From Clostridium massiliamazoniense (GTDB taxonomy: Bacteria; Bacillota; Clostridia; Clostridiales; Clostridiaceae), in contig NZ_LN879468.1 of NCBI RefSeq assembly GCF_001403635.1, positions 434,001 to 498,000 of the forward strand: a stretch of 64,000 bases of DNA, written 5' to 3'. Below are positions 1 to 8,142 of this stretch, one piece after another. The translations under genes and the position numbers were made by a program. How positions within the stretch are numbered: the stretch's first letter is position 1; each line of letters begins with the position of its first letter. The notes beneath the pieces are model-generated. The model did not search any database, was not told the DNA's origin, and saw only the letters and a list, made by a program, of their open reading frames with translations.

Positions 1-1
1 G

Positions 2-1156
2 AAAGTTTTAGGTATTAATTCTAAAAATTTAGATTCCTATTTAATGGGAGAAGATGCAATAATTTATGTATATAGTAAAGCTAATAAGGATTTTGGAATA
101 ATAGAAGGTGTTATGGGCCTTTATGATGGTAAAGGTGTGGGAACAGAATGTTCAACCTATGAAATTTCTAAAATTTTAGGGGATTTACCTATAATACTTG
201 TTTTAAATCCAAAGGGAAAAAGCACTACAATAGCGGCTGAAATTAATGGGTTGCTAAACTTTCAAAAGGCTAATATTACAGGAATTGTATTTAATGGAGT
301 TAGTAAAAGTTATTATTTATTACTTAAAGCAATAGTAGAAGAGTATTGTAAAATAAAGGTTTTTGGATTTATACCAAATGATTCAAGATTAGAAATTAAA
401 AGTAGACATTTAGGATTAATTCAAGCTGTTGAAATTAAAGATATATTAGATAAAGTAGATGTAGCATCTGAATTAATAGAAGAAAATGTAGATATAGATC
501 TTTTAATTAAATCATTCAAAGAATACAAAGGTCAATATCATAAAGAATATGCTGTAAAAAGAAAAAATAAGTTAAAAATAGCTATAGCTTTTGATGAAGC
601 ATTTAACTTTTATTATGATGATAATTTAGAGTTATTAAAGGATTTAGGTGATATTCACTATTTTAGTCCTATTAGAGATAAAGAAATTCCTAACAATATT
701 GATTTTCTTTATATCGGTGGAGGATATCCAGAGATATTTAAAGAATCATTAAGTTTAAATAAATCCATGCTAAAAAGTATAAAAGATGCCCTTGAAAAAG
801 GTACTTATTGTTATGCTGAATGTGGAGGGCTTATGTATTTATCAAAGTCTATAGATGGTTATGAGATGGTAGGCTTTTTAGATGGAAATTGTAAAATGAC
901 AAATAAACTTCAGAATTTTGGTTATGCAAAATTAAGTAATAACTCTATAGATGTTAATTGTCATGAATTTCATAAATCTGTATTTGAAACAGAGGAAGAT
1001 ACAATATTTAATTTAAGCAAAAATAGTTTTTTAGGAAATGAAAAGTTATGGAAATGTGGTTATAAAAATAAAAACACTATAGCTACATATGCACATATTC
1101 ATTTTTTAGGTAATCTGAAATTTTTAGATTATATATTGCCTAAGGAGAAAAAATAA
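2..1156 (+). CDS. cbiA: Cobyrinate a,c-diamide synthase CbiA (5' end cut by window edge)
   Basis: CbiA amidates the a and c side chains of (cob)yrinate with glutamine and ATP in anaerobic cobalamin synthesis. The frame is open from base 2, so the gene starts outside the window. The 384 visible residues compare with about 450 in the family, so roughly the first 70, including the P-loop, are missing. The visible start holds the ATPase-domain motif IIEGVMGLYDG. The C-terminal half is a class I glutamine amidotransferase: YIGGGYPE, nucleophile Cys in YAECGGLMYL (codon at 821) and the late His in YAHIHF. It heads a tight run of cbi genes, and cbiC starts 20 bases downstream. Confidence 0.93.
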   Translation, partial: KVLGINSKNLDSYLMGEDAIIYVYSKANKDFGIIEGVMGLYDGKGVGTECSTYEISKILGDLPIILVLNPKGKSTTIAAEINGLLNFQKANITGIVFNGVSKSYYLLLKAIVEEYCKIKVFGFIPNDSRLEIKSRHLGLIQAVEIKDILDKVDVASELIEENVDIDLLIKSFKEYKGQYHKEYAVKRKNKLKIAIAFDEAFNFYYDDNLELLKDLGDIHYFSPIRDKEIPNNIDFLYIGGGYPEIFKESLSLNKSMLKSIKDALEKGTYCYAECGGLMYLSKSIDGYEMVGFLDGNCKMTNKLQNFGYAKLSNNSIDVNCHEFHKSVFETEEDTIFNLSKNSFLGNEKLWKCGYKNKNTIATYAHIHFLGNLKFLDYILPKEKK

Positions 1157-1176
1157 TTTGTTTAGGAGTAATTATT

Positions 1177-1812
1177 ATGAGTTATATAAAAAATCCCTTT
1201 GAAATTGAAAAAAGAAGTTTCGAGATAATAGAAAGTGAAATGGGTAACCATAATTTCAATGAAGATGAATTATTAATTGTAAAAAGGGTAATTCATACGA
1301 CTGCTGATTTTGAATATAAGGATTTAGTTGAAATAAGTAAAAATGCCATTGAAATTGGGAGAAAAGCTTTAAGAAATGGTGCTAAGATATATGCAGATAC
1401 AAACATGTCTATAAATGGATTTAATAAGAGGGCTATGAAAGCTATGAACTGTGAAGCAAATTGTTATGTGGCTTTAGATAGGGTTTTTGATATTGCTAAG
1501 AAACGAAATATAACTAGATCTATGGCTGCTGTTGAATTAGCGGTAGAAGAAAATGTTGATATATTTGTTTTTGGAAATGCACCAACTGCATTATTTAAAT
1601 TAAGAGAGTTAATTATAGAAGGAAAGGCAAAGCCAAAACTTATAATAGCAGTTCCTGTTGGATTTGTTGGGGCTGCTGAGAGTAAAATAGGCCTTGAAGA
1701 GTTAGGAATACCATTTATTAGAGTTAACGGAAGAAAGGGTGGAAGTACTGTTTCAGCTGCCATAATAAATGCATTGCTTTACATGGATTATAATAGAGAG
1801 GAAAATTATTAA
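1177..1812 (+). CDS. cbiC: Precorrin-8X / cobalt-precorrin-8 methylmutase CbiC
   Basis: CbiC moves the methyl group from C11 to C12, converting cobalt-precorrin-8 to cobyrinate. The 211 residues match the family length. The putative catalytic His lies in VIHTTADFEY near residue 41, followed by the substrate-pocket stretch with ADTNMSINGF and the glycine-rich VPVGFVGAAESK and NGRKGGST segments typical of CbiC/CobH. A TTAGGAG ribosome site precedes the ATG. It sits 20 bases after cbiA and 3 bases before cbiD, so translation is probably coupled. Confidence 0.95.
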   Translation: MSYIKNPFEIEKRSFEIIESEMGNHNFNEDELLIVKRVIHTTADFEYKDLVEISKNAIEIGRKALRNGAKIYADTNMSINGFNKRAMKAMNCEANCYVALDRVFDIAKKRNITRSMAAVELAVEENVDIFVFGNAPTALFKLRELIIEGKAKPKLIIAVPVGFVGAAESKIGLEELGIPFIRVNGRKGGSTVSAAIINALLYMDYNREENY

Positions 1813-1815
1813 TTC

Positions 1816-2901
1816 ATGTTAGATTTATATGTTGAAAGTAATGGAAAGAAACTTAGATGTGGATATACAACAGGTTCATCAGCAACTGCTGCAGCAAAAG
1901 CAGCAACTATTGCATTGTTTAATAATTCTGAAATTAATAAGGTTTTAATTGAAACTCCAAAGGGAATTGATCTTTTAATAGATGTTAAGATAAAAAAAGA
2001 AAATGATTTTGTTATAGCTACTGTAATAAAAGATGGTGGCGATGATATAGATATAACCAATGGAGTAGAAATTTGTGCAAAAGCAGAAATTATAAAAGAA
2101 GGCTTTGTATTAGATGCAGGAATTGGAGTTGGAAAAGTCACTAGAGATGGACTTTCTATAGGGAAAGGGAATTTTGCTATAAATCCTGTGCCAAGGAAAA
2201 TGATAAAAAAAGAAGTATTAGAAGTTTTGCCAAAAGGACAAGGTGTAAAAATAACTATATTCGTTCCAAGGGGGGCTGAAATTGCTAAGAAAACTTTTAA
2301 TCCTAGATTAGGCATAGTAGATGGTATATCTATTTTGGGAACTACAGGAATAGTTTACCCTATGTCTCAAGATGCTTTAAAGGAAACAATTTCTGTAGAA
2401 ATAAATCAAAAGGCTTTAGAACATAAAGATTTAATTTTTGCCTTTGGAAATATAGGTGAAACACTTTGTGATTTTTTAAATATAAATAATAACAATATTG
2501 TGATTATATCAAATTTTGTTGGTTTTGCAGTAGATGAAGCTTTAAGCAAAGGAATTCAATCTATAACCATTGTTGGACATATAGGAAAATTAAGCAAGGT
2601 TGCTTTTGGGTGTTTTAATACACATAGTAAGGTATCTGATGTTAGATTAGAAGTTATCGCATTAGAACTAGCTCTAATGGGTAAATCTTTAAATCTTATA
2701 AATAGTGTTCTTAATGAGAAAACAAGTGAGGGAGCTGTTAATTTATTAGGTGCTGGTTATGAAGAACTTTATAGGCGGATTGGTGAAAAAATATTAAAGA
2801 AGCTTAATGAACGAGCTTATGAAAAAATAAAATTTAATATTATTATGTATAGTGGATATAAAGATTTTAATATTCTTTATGATTCAAGGAGGGATTTATG
2901 A
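1816..2901 (+). CDS. cbiD: Cobalt-precorrin-5B C1-methyltransferase CbiD
   Basis: CbiD methylates C1 of cobalt-precorrin-5B in the oxygen-independent corrin pathway. Its presence, with CbiG, marks the anaerobic cobalt-early route. The N-terminal signature RCGYTTGSSATAAAKAA and the downstream GDDIDITNG and LGTTGIVYPMSQDALK segments are typical, and 361 residues is the usual length. The ATG is 3 bases after the cbiC stop, and the end overlaps the cbiE ATG by four bases (ATGA), both signs of translational coupling. Confidence 0.95.
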   Translation: MLDLYVESNGKKLRCGYTTGSSATAAAKAATIALFNNSEINKVLIETPKGIDLLIDVKIKKENDFVIATVIKDGGDDIDITNGVEICAKAEIIKEGFVLDAGIGVGKVTRDGLSIGKGNFAINPVPRKMIKKEVLEVLPKGQGVKITIFVPRGAEIAKKTFNPRLGIVDGISILGTTGIVYPMSQDALKETISVEINQKALEHKDLIFAFGNIGETLCDFLNINNNNIVIISNFVGFAVDEALSKGIQSITIVGHIGKLSKVAFGCFNTHSKVSDVRLEVIALELALMGKSLNLINSVLNEKTSEGAVNLLGAGYEELYRRIGEKILKKLNERAYEKIKFNIIMYSGYKDFNILYDSRRDL

Positions 2902-3518
2902 TTTATATAGTTGGTATAGGACCTGGCTCTGTTCAGTATATACTTCCGAGAGCTATAGAAATAATTAGTAAATCACAAAAAACAATTGGATTTTCTAGAG
3001 TTGTGAATAGTTTATGCAAAATAGATACATTAAAAGAAAAGGAGTTTATTGTAGTTTCTAAGTTATCAGAGATTATAGAATTCATAAATAAGTATAAAAA
3101 CACAGATATAGCTTTAGTAGCCTCCGGAGACCCATCATTTTATAGTATAGCTAATTATATAAAAAGTAATTGTTCTGAGCCTATAGAATTAATTCCAGGA
3201 ATAAGTTCTTTTCAATACTTAAGTTGTAAATTAGGAGTTTTATGGAATAATGCATTTATTGGAAGTCTACATGGAAGAGATAATGAGTTTTTAGAAAAGG
3301 TACTTAATTATAATCTATCATTTTGGCTTACTGATAAAAAAAATAATCCTTCATCTTTAGCTAAAATATTACTTAAAAATAACATTCAATGTAAATTAAT
3401 AGTTGGAGAAAATTTATCTTATGAAGATGAAAAAATAACTATTGGAATTCCAGCAGATTTTATTGAGAAAGAGTTTAGTGATTTAACTGTAGTAGCCATA
3501 GATAAAGATATTAATTAG
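2898..3518 (+). CDS. cbiE: Cobalt-precorrin-7 C5-methyltransferase CbiE
   Basis: CbiE methylates C5 using SAM. It belongs to the tetrapyrrole methylase fold: N-terminal YIVGIGPGSVQYILPRA, the VASGDPSFYS SAM loop near residue 75 and the IPGISSFQYL segment. At 206 residues it is the stand-alone CbiE form, with its decarboxylating partner CbiT encoded separately just downstream rather than fused as in CobL. It overlaps cbiD by four bases, with the AGGAGG of its ribosome site inside the cbiD end. Confidence 0.93.
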   Translation: MIYIVGIGPGSVQYILPRAIEIISKSQKTIGFSRVVNSLCKIDTLKEKEFIVVSKLSEIIEFINKYKNTDIALVASGDPSFYSIANYIKSNCSEPIELIPGISSFQYLSCKLGVLWNNAFIGSLHGRDNEFLEKVLNYNLSFWLTDKKNNPSSLAKILLKNNIQCKLIVGENLSYEDEKITIGIPADFIEKEFSDLTVVAIDKDIN

Positions 3519-3554
3519 CAATATAAAAAATAAATTGGAATATGGAGTGTTGTT

Positions 3555-4133
3555 ATGAAATGGATAAGTGATAAAGAATTTATAAGAGGAGAATGTCCTA
3601 TGACAAAAGAGGACATTAGGATATTAGCCATTTCTAAAATGAATTTACATGAAAATAGTAGAGTTTTAGATATTGGAACAGGAACAGGAACTATAGCTAT
3701 ACAAAGTTCATTATTTGCTAAAAATGGAATAGTTTATACTGTTGAAAGAGATAAAGAAGCTATTGACGTAGCAAAAATGAATATTGAAAAATTTAAGTGT
3801 AATAATCTTAAATTAATAGAGTGTGATGGTACAGACTTTTTGAGAGACTTTATCAATAAGTCGAAGGAAGAAGAGAAATTTGATTCTATATTTATAGGTG
3901 GAAGTGGTGGAAGTCTAGAGGACATATTAGAATTATCCAATAAAGCTTTAAAAAAAGATGGAATAATAGTTTTAAATATGATAACTTTGAACAATGCTTA
4001 CAAGGCAATAGAAAAGTTAAAAGAACTTGAATATAAATTAGAAATAAGTCATGTCAATATAAGTAAAGTTAGTAGTAAAGCTATGATGCTTATAGCAAAT
4101 AACCCTATTTTTATAATTAAAGGAGAGAAATAG
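3555..4133 (+). CDS. cbiT: Cobalt-precorrin-6B C15-methyltransferase (decarboxylating) CbiT
   Basis: CbiT methylates C15 and removes the C12 acetate carboxyl. The 192 residues show the family opening (IRGECPMTKEDIR) and class I methyltransferase motif I (VLDIGTGTGTIAIQ), then the acidic end of strand 2 (TVERDKEAI) and IFIGGSGGSLEDIL. The 36-base gap after cbiE is the largest in the cbi run, but no terminator is visible there. Together with CbiE it replaces the fused CobL of the aerobic pathway. Confidence 0.94.
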   Translation: MKWISDKEFIRGECPMTKEDIRILAISKMNLHENSRVLDIGTGTGTIAIQSSLFAKNGIVYTVERDKEAIDVAKMNIEKFKCNNLKLIECDGTDFLRDFINKSKEEEKFDSIFIGGSGGSLEDILELSNKALKKDGIIVLNMITLNNAYKAIEKLKELEYKLEISHVNISKVSSKAMMLIANNPIFIIKGEK

Positions 4134-4135
4134 AT

Positions 4136-4801
4136 TTGAGTATTTTATACGGAGTAGGCGTAGGACCGGGAGATAAAGAATTAGTTACAGTAAAGGCATT
4201 AAATGCTATTAATAATAGTGAGGTTATAGTTGCACCTAGTGCTGAAGATGGTGGTGAAAGCATAGCTTTTCAAACAGTAGAAGGATATATAACTGGTGAT
4301 AAAAAAGTATATAAAATGCATTTTCCTATGGGAAAAGCTGATAAAGAAGAAAAAATTAAAAAAATATATGAACTTATATATAGTGAACTTAAGGCAGGAA
4401 ATAATGTTTCATTTCTAACAATTGGAGATCCATATGTTTATAGTACTTACATACATCTTCTTACTTATATAAAAAGTAAAGGTTTTGATGTGGTAACTAT
4501 TGCAGGGATAACATCTTTCTGTGCAGCTGCTAGTTTAGTAAATCAAACTTTAGTAGTTGGAAATGAACCATTACTTATATTACCAGCAGCAAGAGTCGAT
4601 GATATAAAAGATGAAAAATATGTTGTTATTATGAAAGTTTACAAAAACGAAGAAAAGGTAATAAATAAGTTAGAAGAAAAAGGATTTAAGTATGTGTTAG
4701 TTAGTAGAGTTGGACGAGATGGAGAAGTTGTATTAACTAATAGGGAAGATATTTTAAATCATAGAGATTATATGTCACTTATAATTGCCAATAAAGAATA
4801 G
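4136..4801 (+). CDS. cbiL: Cobalt-precorrin-2 C20-methyltransferase CbiL (TTG start)
   Basis: CbiL methylates C20 of cobalt-precorrin-2, the first dedicated corrin-ring methylation after precorrin-2. It has the tetrapyrrole methylase fold: GVGVGPGDKELVTVKA at the N terminus, LTIGDPYVYSTY near residue 100 and TIAGITSFCAAAS. The 221 residues fit the family. The start is TTG at 4136, well placed behind AGGAGAG at about 4121 and immediately at the beginning of the conserved domain; no ATG is available nearby. It lies 2 bases after the cbiT stop. Confidence 0.92.
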   Translation: MSILYGVGVGPGDKELVTVKALNAINNSEVIVAPSAEDGGESIAFQTVEGYITGDKKVYKMHFPMGKADKEEKIKKIYELIYSELKAGNNVSFLTIGDPYVYSTYIHLLTYIKSKGFDVVTIAGITSFCAAASLVNQTLVVGNEPLLILPAARVDDIKDEKYVVIMKVYKNEEKVINKLEEKGFKYVLVSRVGRDGEVVLTNREDILNHRDYMSLIIANKE

Positions 4802-4812
4802 GAGTGAGTTAG

Positions 4813-5562
4813 ATGGTTTATTTTATAGGAGCTGGACCTGGTGATGTTGACTTAATAACAGTAAAGGGAAGAAGTATTCTAGAAAAGGCTGATGTAGTAA
4901 TTTATGCTGGTTCTTTAGTTAGTAATAAACATTTAGATTTTTGTAAAGATGGATGTAAGTTTTATAATTCTGCATCAATGACATTGGATGAGGTTATTGA
5001 TGCAATAAAAGAAAGTAAAAATAGTCTTGTAGTTAGACTTCATACTGGAGATCCATCTATTTATGGAGCTATAAAGGAGCAAATGGATGAATTAGAGAAA
5101 CTAGGCATAAATTATGAAGTGATACCTGGAGTAAGTTCATTTACAGCAGCAGCTTCTGTTATAAAAAAGGAATTTACCTTACCCTCAGTAAGTCAAACAG
5201 TAATATTAACTAGAGTTGAAGGGAGAACCCCTGTGCCAGAAAAAGAAGATTTAGAGAAGTTAGCTTCAATAGGGGCTTCTATGGCTTTATTTCTTTCAGT
5301 ATCAATGATTGATAAAGTAGTTGAAAAACTAAAAAAAGGATATAAAAGAGGAGATGTACCGGTGGCTGTTGTATTTAGAGCTACTTGGAATGATGAAAGT
5401 TATATACTTGGAACTCTAGATGATATTGCACAAAAAGTTAAAGAAGCAGGAATAACTAAGTGTGCACAAATATTGGTTGGTGATTTTATTGATTGTGATT
5501 ATGAAAAAAGTCTTTTATATGATAAAAGTTTTAGTCATATGTTCAGAAAAGGTGAAGAGTAA
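4813..5562 (+). CDS. cbiF: Cobalt-precorrin-4 C11-methyltransferase CbiF
   Basis: CbiF methylates C11. The 249 residues carry the methylase signature YFIGAGPGDVDLITVKGR, the RLHTGDPSIYGAIKEQ SAM loop and VIPGVSSFTAAAS, and the RVEGRTPVPEKE stretch characteristic of CbiF/CobM. The AGGAGTGAG ribosome site lies at the end of cbiL. Its TAA stop shares a base with the ATG of cbiG (TAATG), a classic coupled junction; CbiG acts on the CbiF product. Confidence 0.95.
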   Translation: MVYFIGAGPGDVDLITVKGRSILEKADVVIYAGSLVSNKHLDFCKDGCKFYNSASMTLDEVIDAIKESKNSLVVRLHTGDPSIYGAIKEQMDELEKLGINYEVIPGVSSFTAAASVIKKEFTLPSVSQTVILTRVEGRTPVPEKEDLEKLASIGASMALFLSVSMIDKVVEKLKKGYKRGDVPVAVVFRATWNDESYILGTLDDIAQKVKEAGITKCAQILVGDFIDCDYEKSLLYDKSFSHMFRKGEE

Positions 5563-6557
5563 TGATAGGTGTTATCTCAATAAATAAGCAGGGAGATGCC
5601 ATTGCAAGGAAGATAATATCATACTATGATGATTTAAAAAAAGATGTAAAGTTAGTATCTAAAGTTTTAGATGCTAACTTTAATTTAAAAGAAAGTACAA
5701 AGAACTTATGGAATAATTGTGAAGCTATAATTATCATAGGTTCTACAGGTATAGCTGTAAGAGCTATAGCTAGTCTTGTGGAACATAAGTCAAAGGATCC
5801 AGCAATAATTGTTATTGATGTAAATGAGTTATTTGTTATAAGTTTGCTTAGTGGACATTTAGGTGGAGCTAATGAATATACCTATGAACTTTCAAAACTT
5901 TTAGGTTCTACAGCTGTTATAACTACAGCAACAGATAATATTGGTGTTGAAGCACCTGACTTAATTGCGAAAAGAAATTCTTTAATAATAGAAGATTATA
6001 GTAAGATAAAAATAATTTCTAGTGCTTTGGTTAATAGAGAAGAGGTTTATTTTAAAGATGATGAAAATCTCATAAGCATTCCAAAGGGATATAAGAAAAC
6101 AGATGTAATAAGAAATAATTTATTATGGGTTACTAATAAATTAAATGATGTAAATTATGATGAGAGTACATCTTTAAGACTTATAAGAAGAAATGTGGTT
6201 TTAGGCATAGGGTGTCGTAAAAATATTTCGAGTTCTAAACTTTTAGATTTTGTCCTTAAGACTTTAGAAGAAAATAATATAGATAGAAGAGCTGTTATAA
6301 AAATAGGTTCAATAGATATAAAAAAAGAAGAAAAAGCAATTGTTAATTTAGCTAAAAGTTTAAATTCAGAGTTTATTACATTTTCTAAGGAGGAAATAAA
6401 AGAGGTTCAACATAATTTTGAAGGAAGTGATTTTGTAGAAAAATCTATTGGTGTTAGAGCAGTATGTGAACCTGCTGTTTTATTACTTCATGGGAAGATA
6501 CTTTTAGAAAAAAGTGCTTTTGAAGGAATGACAATCTCTATTGGAGAGTTAGCATAA
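5562..6557 (+). CDS. cbiG: Cobalt-precorrin-5A hydrolase CbiG
   Basis: CbiG opens the delta-lactone of cobalt-precorrin-5A and releases the C20 carbon as acetaldehyde, a step unique to the anaerobic route. The N-terminal and central domains show IIIGSTGIAVRAIA, LLSGHLGGANEYT and TTATDNIGVEAPD. The C-terminal CbiG_C domain begins at VVLGIGCRKNIS, about residue 211. At 331 residues it is full length and not fused to CbiH as in some genomes. It overlaps cbiF by one base. Confidence 0.95.
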   Translation: MIGVISINKQGDAIARKIISYYDDLKKDVKLVSKVLDANFNLKESTKNLWNNCEAIIIIGSTGIAVRAIASLVEHKSKDPAIIVIDVNELFVISLLSGHLGGANEYTYELSKLLGSTAVITTATDNIGVEAPDLIAKRNSLIIEDYSKIKIISSALVNREEVYFKDDENLISIPKGYKKTDVIRNNLLWVTNKLNDVNYDESTSLRLIRRNVVLGIGCRKNISSSKLLDFVLKTLEENNIDRRAVIKIGSIDIKKEEKAIVNLAKSLNSEFITFSKEEIKEVQHNFEGSDFVEKSIGVRAVCEPAVLLLHGKILLEKSAFEGMTISIGELA

Positions 6558-6573
6558 TTTAGGAGGAATAATA

Positions 6574-7302
6574 ATGGGAACTTTATATGTAATAGGAATA
6601 GGACCAGGTGGTATAGAACATATGAGTATAAAAGCCATGGAGACTATTAAAAAATGTGATATTATAGTAGGTTATAATAAATATATAGATATGATTAAAG
6701 AAATAATTGAAGAGAAAGAAGTTTATCAAACAGGGATGTTAAAGGAAAGAGAACGTTGCGAAAAAGCTTTAGAACTTTCAAAAAACAATAATGTAGCTTT
6801 AGTTAGTACTGGAGATTCAGGTATATATGGAATGGCTGGACTTATATTAGAATTAAAAAAAGATGAGAATGTTGAGGTTATTCCAGGAATAACAGCTTCA
6901 AGTGCAGCAGCATCTATTTTAGGGGCTCCACTTATGCATGATAATTGTAATATTAGTTTAAGTGATTTAATGACAAGCTATGATAAAATAAAGACTAGAG
7001 TTAGATTAGCAGCTGAAGGGGATTTTATAATTTCTCTTTATAATCCAAAGAGTAAAGGAAGACCACATTACTTAATGGAATCAATAAATACTATAAGAGA
7101 ATATAGAGCTGGAAATACTCCTGTTGCAGTAGTAACTAATGCTTTAAGGGATGGTCAGGAAGTTGAATATTATACACTTGATACATTTACAGATGAGAAT
7201 GTTGGGATGATGTCTATAGTTATAATAGGAAATTCTGAAAGCTATTATAAGGATGGGTTATTTGTAACACCAAGAGGATATAATTTGACTAGAAGTAAAT
7301 AA
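6574..7302 (+). CDS. cbiH: Cobalt-precorrin-3B C17-methyltransferase CbiH
   Basis: CbiH methylates C17 with ring contraction. The 242 residues show LYVIGIGPGGIEHMSIKA at the N terminus, VSTGDSGIYGMAGL, VIPGITASSAAAS and the CbiH-typical SLYNPKSKGRPHYL near residue 155. A good TAGGAGG ribosome site precedes the ATG. It is a stand-alone domain without the C-terminal ferredoxin-like extension seen in some anaerobes. It lies between cbiG and cbiJ, in keeping with one polycistronic unit. Confidence 0.94.
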   Translation: MGTLYVIGIGPGGIEHMSIKAMETIKKCDIIVGYNKYIDMIKEIIEEKEVYQTGMLKERERCEKALELSKNNNVALVSTGDSGIYGMAGLILELKKDENVEVIPGITASSAAASILGAPLMHDNCNISLSDLMTSYDKIKTRVRLAAEGDFIISLYNPKSKGRPHYLMESINTIREYRAGNTPVAVVTNALRDGQEVEYYTLDTFTDENVGMMSIVIIGNSESYYKDGLFVTPRGYNLTRSK

Positions 7303-7315
7303 AGGAATGATTGAA

Positions 7316-8074
7316 ATGATAGGATTAATATTAGGAACTTCAGAGGGGAAAATTATACTTGAAGAATTAACAAAGCATACTAATAATTTATTTGTTTCTA
7401 CAGCTACAACTTATGGTGGTGAACTTTTAAAGGACTTTAATATTAAATATTTAAATACTGAACCTTTAACAAGAGATGAGTTGTTAAATAAGGCTAAAGA
7501 GTTAGGATTAAGGTTAATATTAGATGGAACTCATCCCTATGCAAAAGAAATAAGTGAAAATATTTTATATGTTTGTAAAGAGTTAAAAATAGATTATTTA
7601 AGATATGAAAGAAAAGGAGCTCTTAAAGATTTTCAATATAATAATATAATTAGAATTTCAGAACTTAATGAGCTAATAGATATAGATAAGCAAATTAAAG
7701 GACCAATTCTAAATACATTAGGTGGAAATACTTTAGGAACAATTATTAATTTAAATTTAAGTAATAGAATAATTCATAGAGTCCTTCCGGCTGAAAATAT
7801 TATAAAGAAAATGTTAGATTTAAATATAAAAATTGAAGATATAATAGCTATAAAAGGACCTATTAATAAGGAATTAAATAAAAGTTTTTTAAATCAATAT
7901 GGTTGTGATGCTATTTTAACTAAGGATAGTGGTATTTCTGGAGGAGCATTGGAAAAAGCAATGGCTGCTAGAGAAACTGGGGCAAAATTAATAATTTTAG
8001 AAAAACCAGAAGTTAATTATGGGAAAACAATGTATGACTTAGAAGAGGTTATTAGTTATTTAATTAATTATTAA
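7316..8074 (+). CDS. cbiJ: Cobalt-precorrin-6A reductase CbiJ
   Basis: CbiJ reduces the corrin macrocycle of cobalt-precorrin-6A with NADH. The nucleotide-binding start LILGTSEGKIILEEL and the motif LDGTHPYAKEISENI identify it; LNTLGGNT and AIKGPINKELN are also family-like. I prefer ATG 7316 to the in-frame ATG 7307 because the AAAGGA site (7301-7306) is 9 bases from 7316 but touches 7307. This gives 252 residues. It is the last cbi gene here; no clear terminator follows, only AT-rich sequence before a new promoter. Confidence 0.92.
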   Translation: MIGLILGTSEGKIILEELTKHTNNLFVSTATTYGGELLKDFNIKYLNTEPLTRDELLNKAKELGLRLILDGTHPYAKEISENILYVCKELKIDYLRYERKGALKDFQYNNIIRISELNELIDIDKQIKGPILNTLGGNTLGTIINLNLSNRIIHRVLPAENIIKKMLDLNIKIEDIIAIKGPINKELNKSFLNQYGCDAILTKDSGISGGALEKAMAARETGAKLIILEKPEVNYGKTMYDLEEVISYLINY

Positions 8075-8081
8075 ATTAATG

Positions 8082-8110
8082 ATTACAATTATATAATTTA
8101 GGGCTATAAT
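8082..8110 (+). promoter_or_regulatory. Likely sigma-A promoter of the helicase gene
   Basis: ATTACA (8082-8087), 17 bases, TATAAT (8105-8110). The -10 is perfect and the -35 is four of six. It lies between cbiJ and the helicase start at 8143, suggesting that the helicase is transcribed independently of the cbi operon. Confidence 0.5.
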
Positions 8111-8142
8111 ATTAATAGTTTAAGCAATTTAGGAGGATATTG

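Noticed and set aside
1464-1763. Minus-strand open frames opposite cbiC, cbiD, V-ATPase and other genes
   Set aside because: They are mirror frames of well-identified genes in AT-rich DNA, without ribosome sites or family features.
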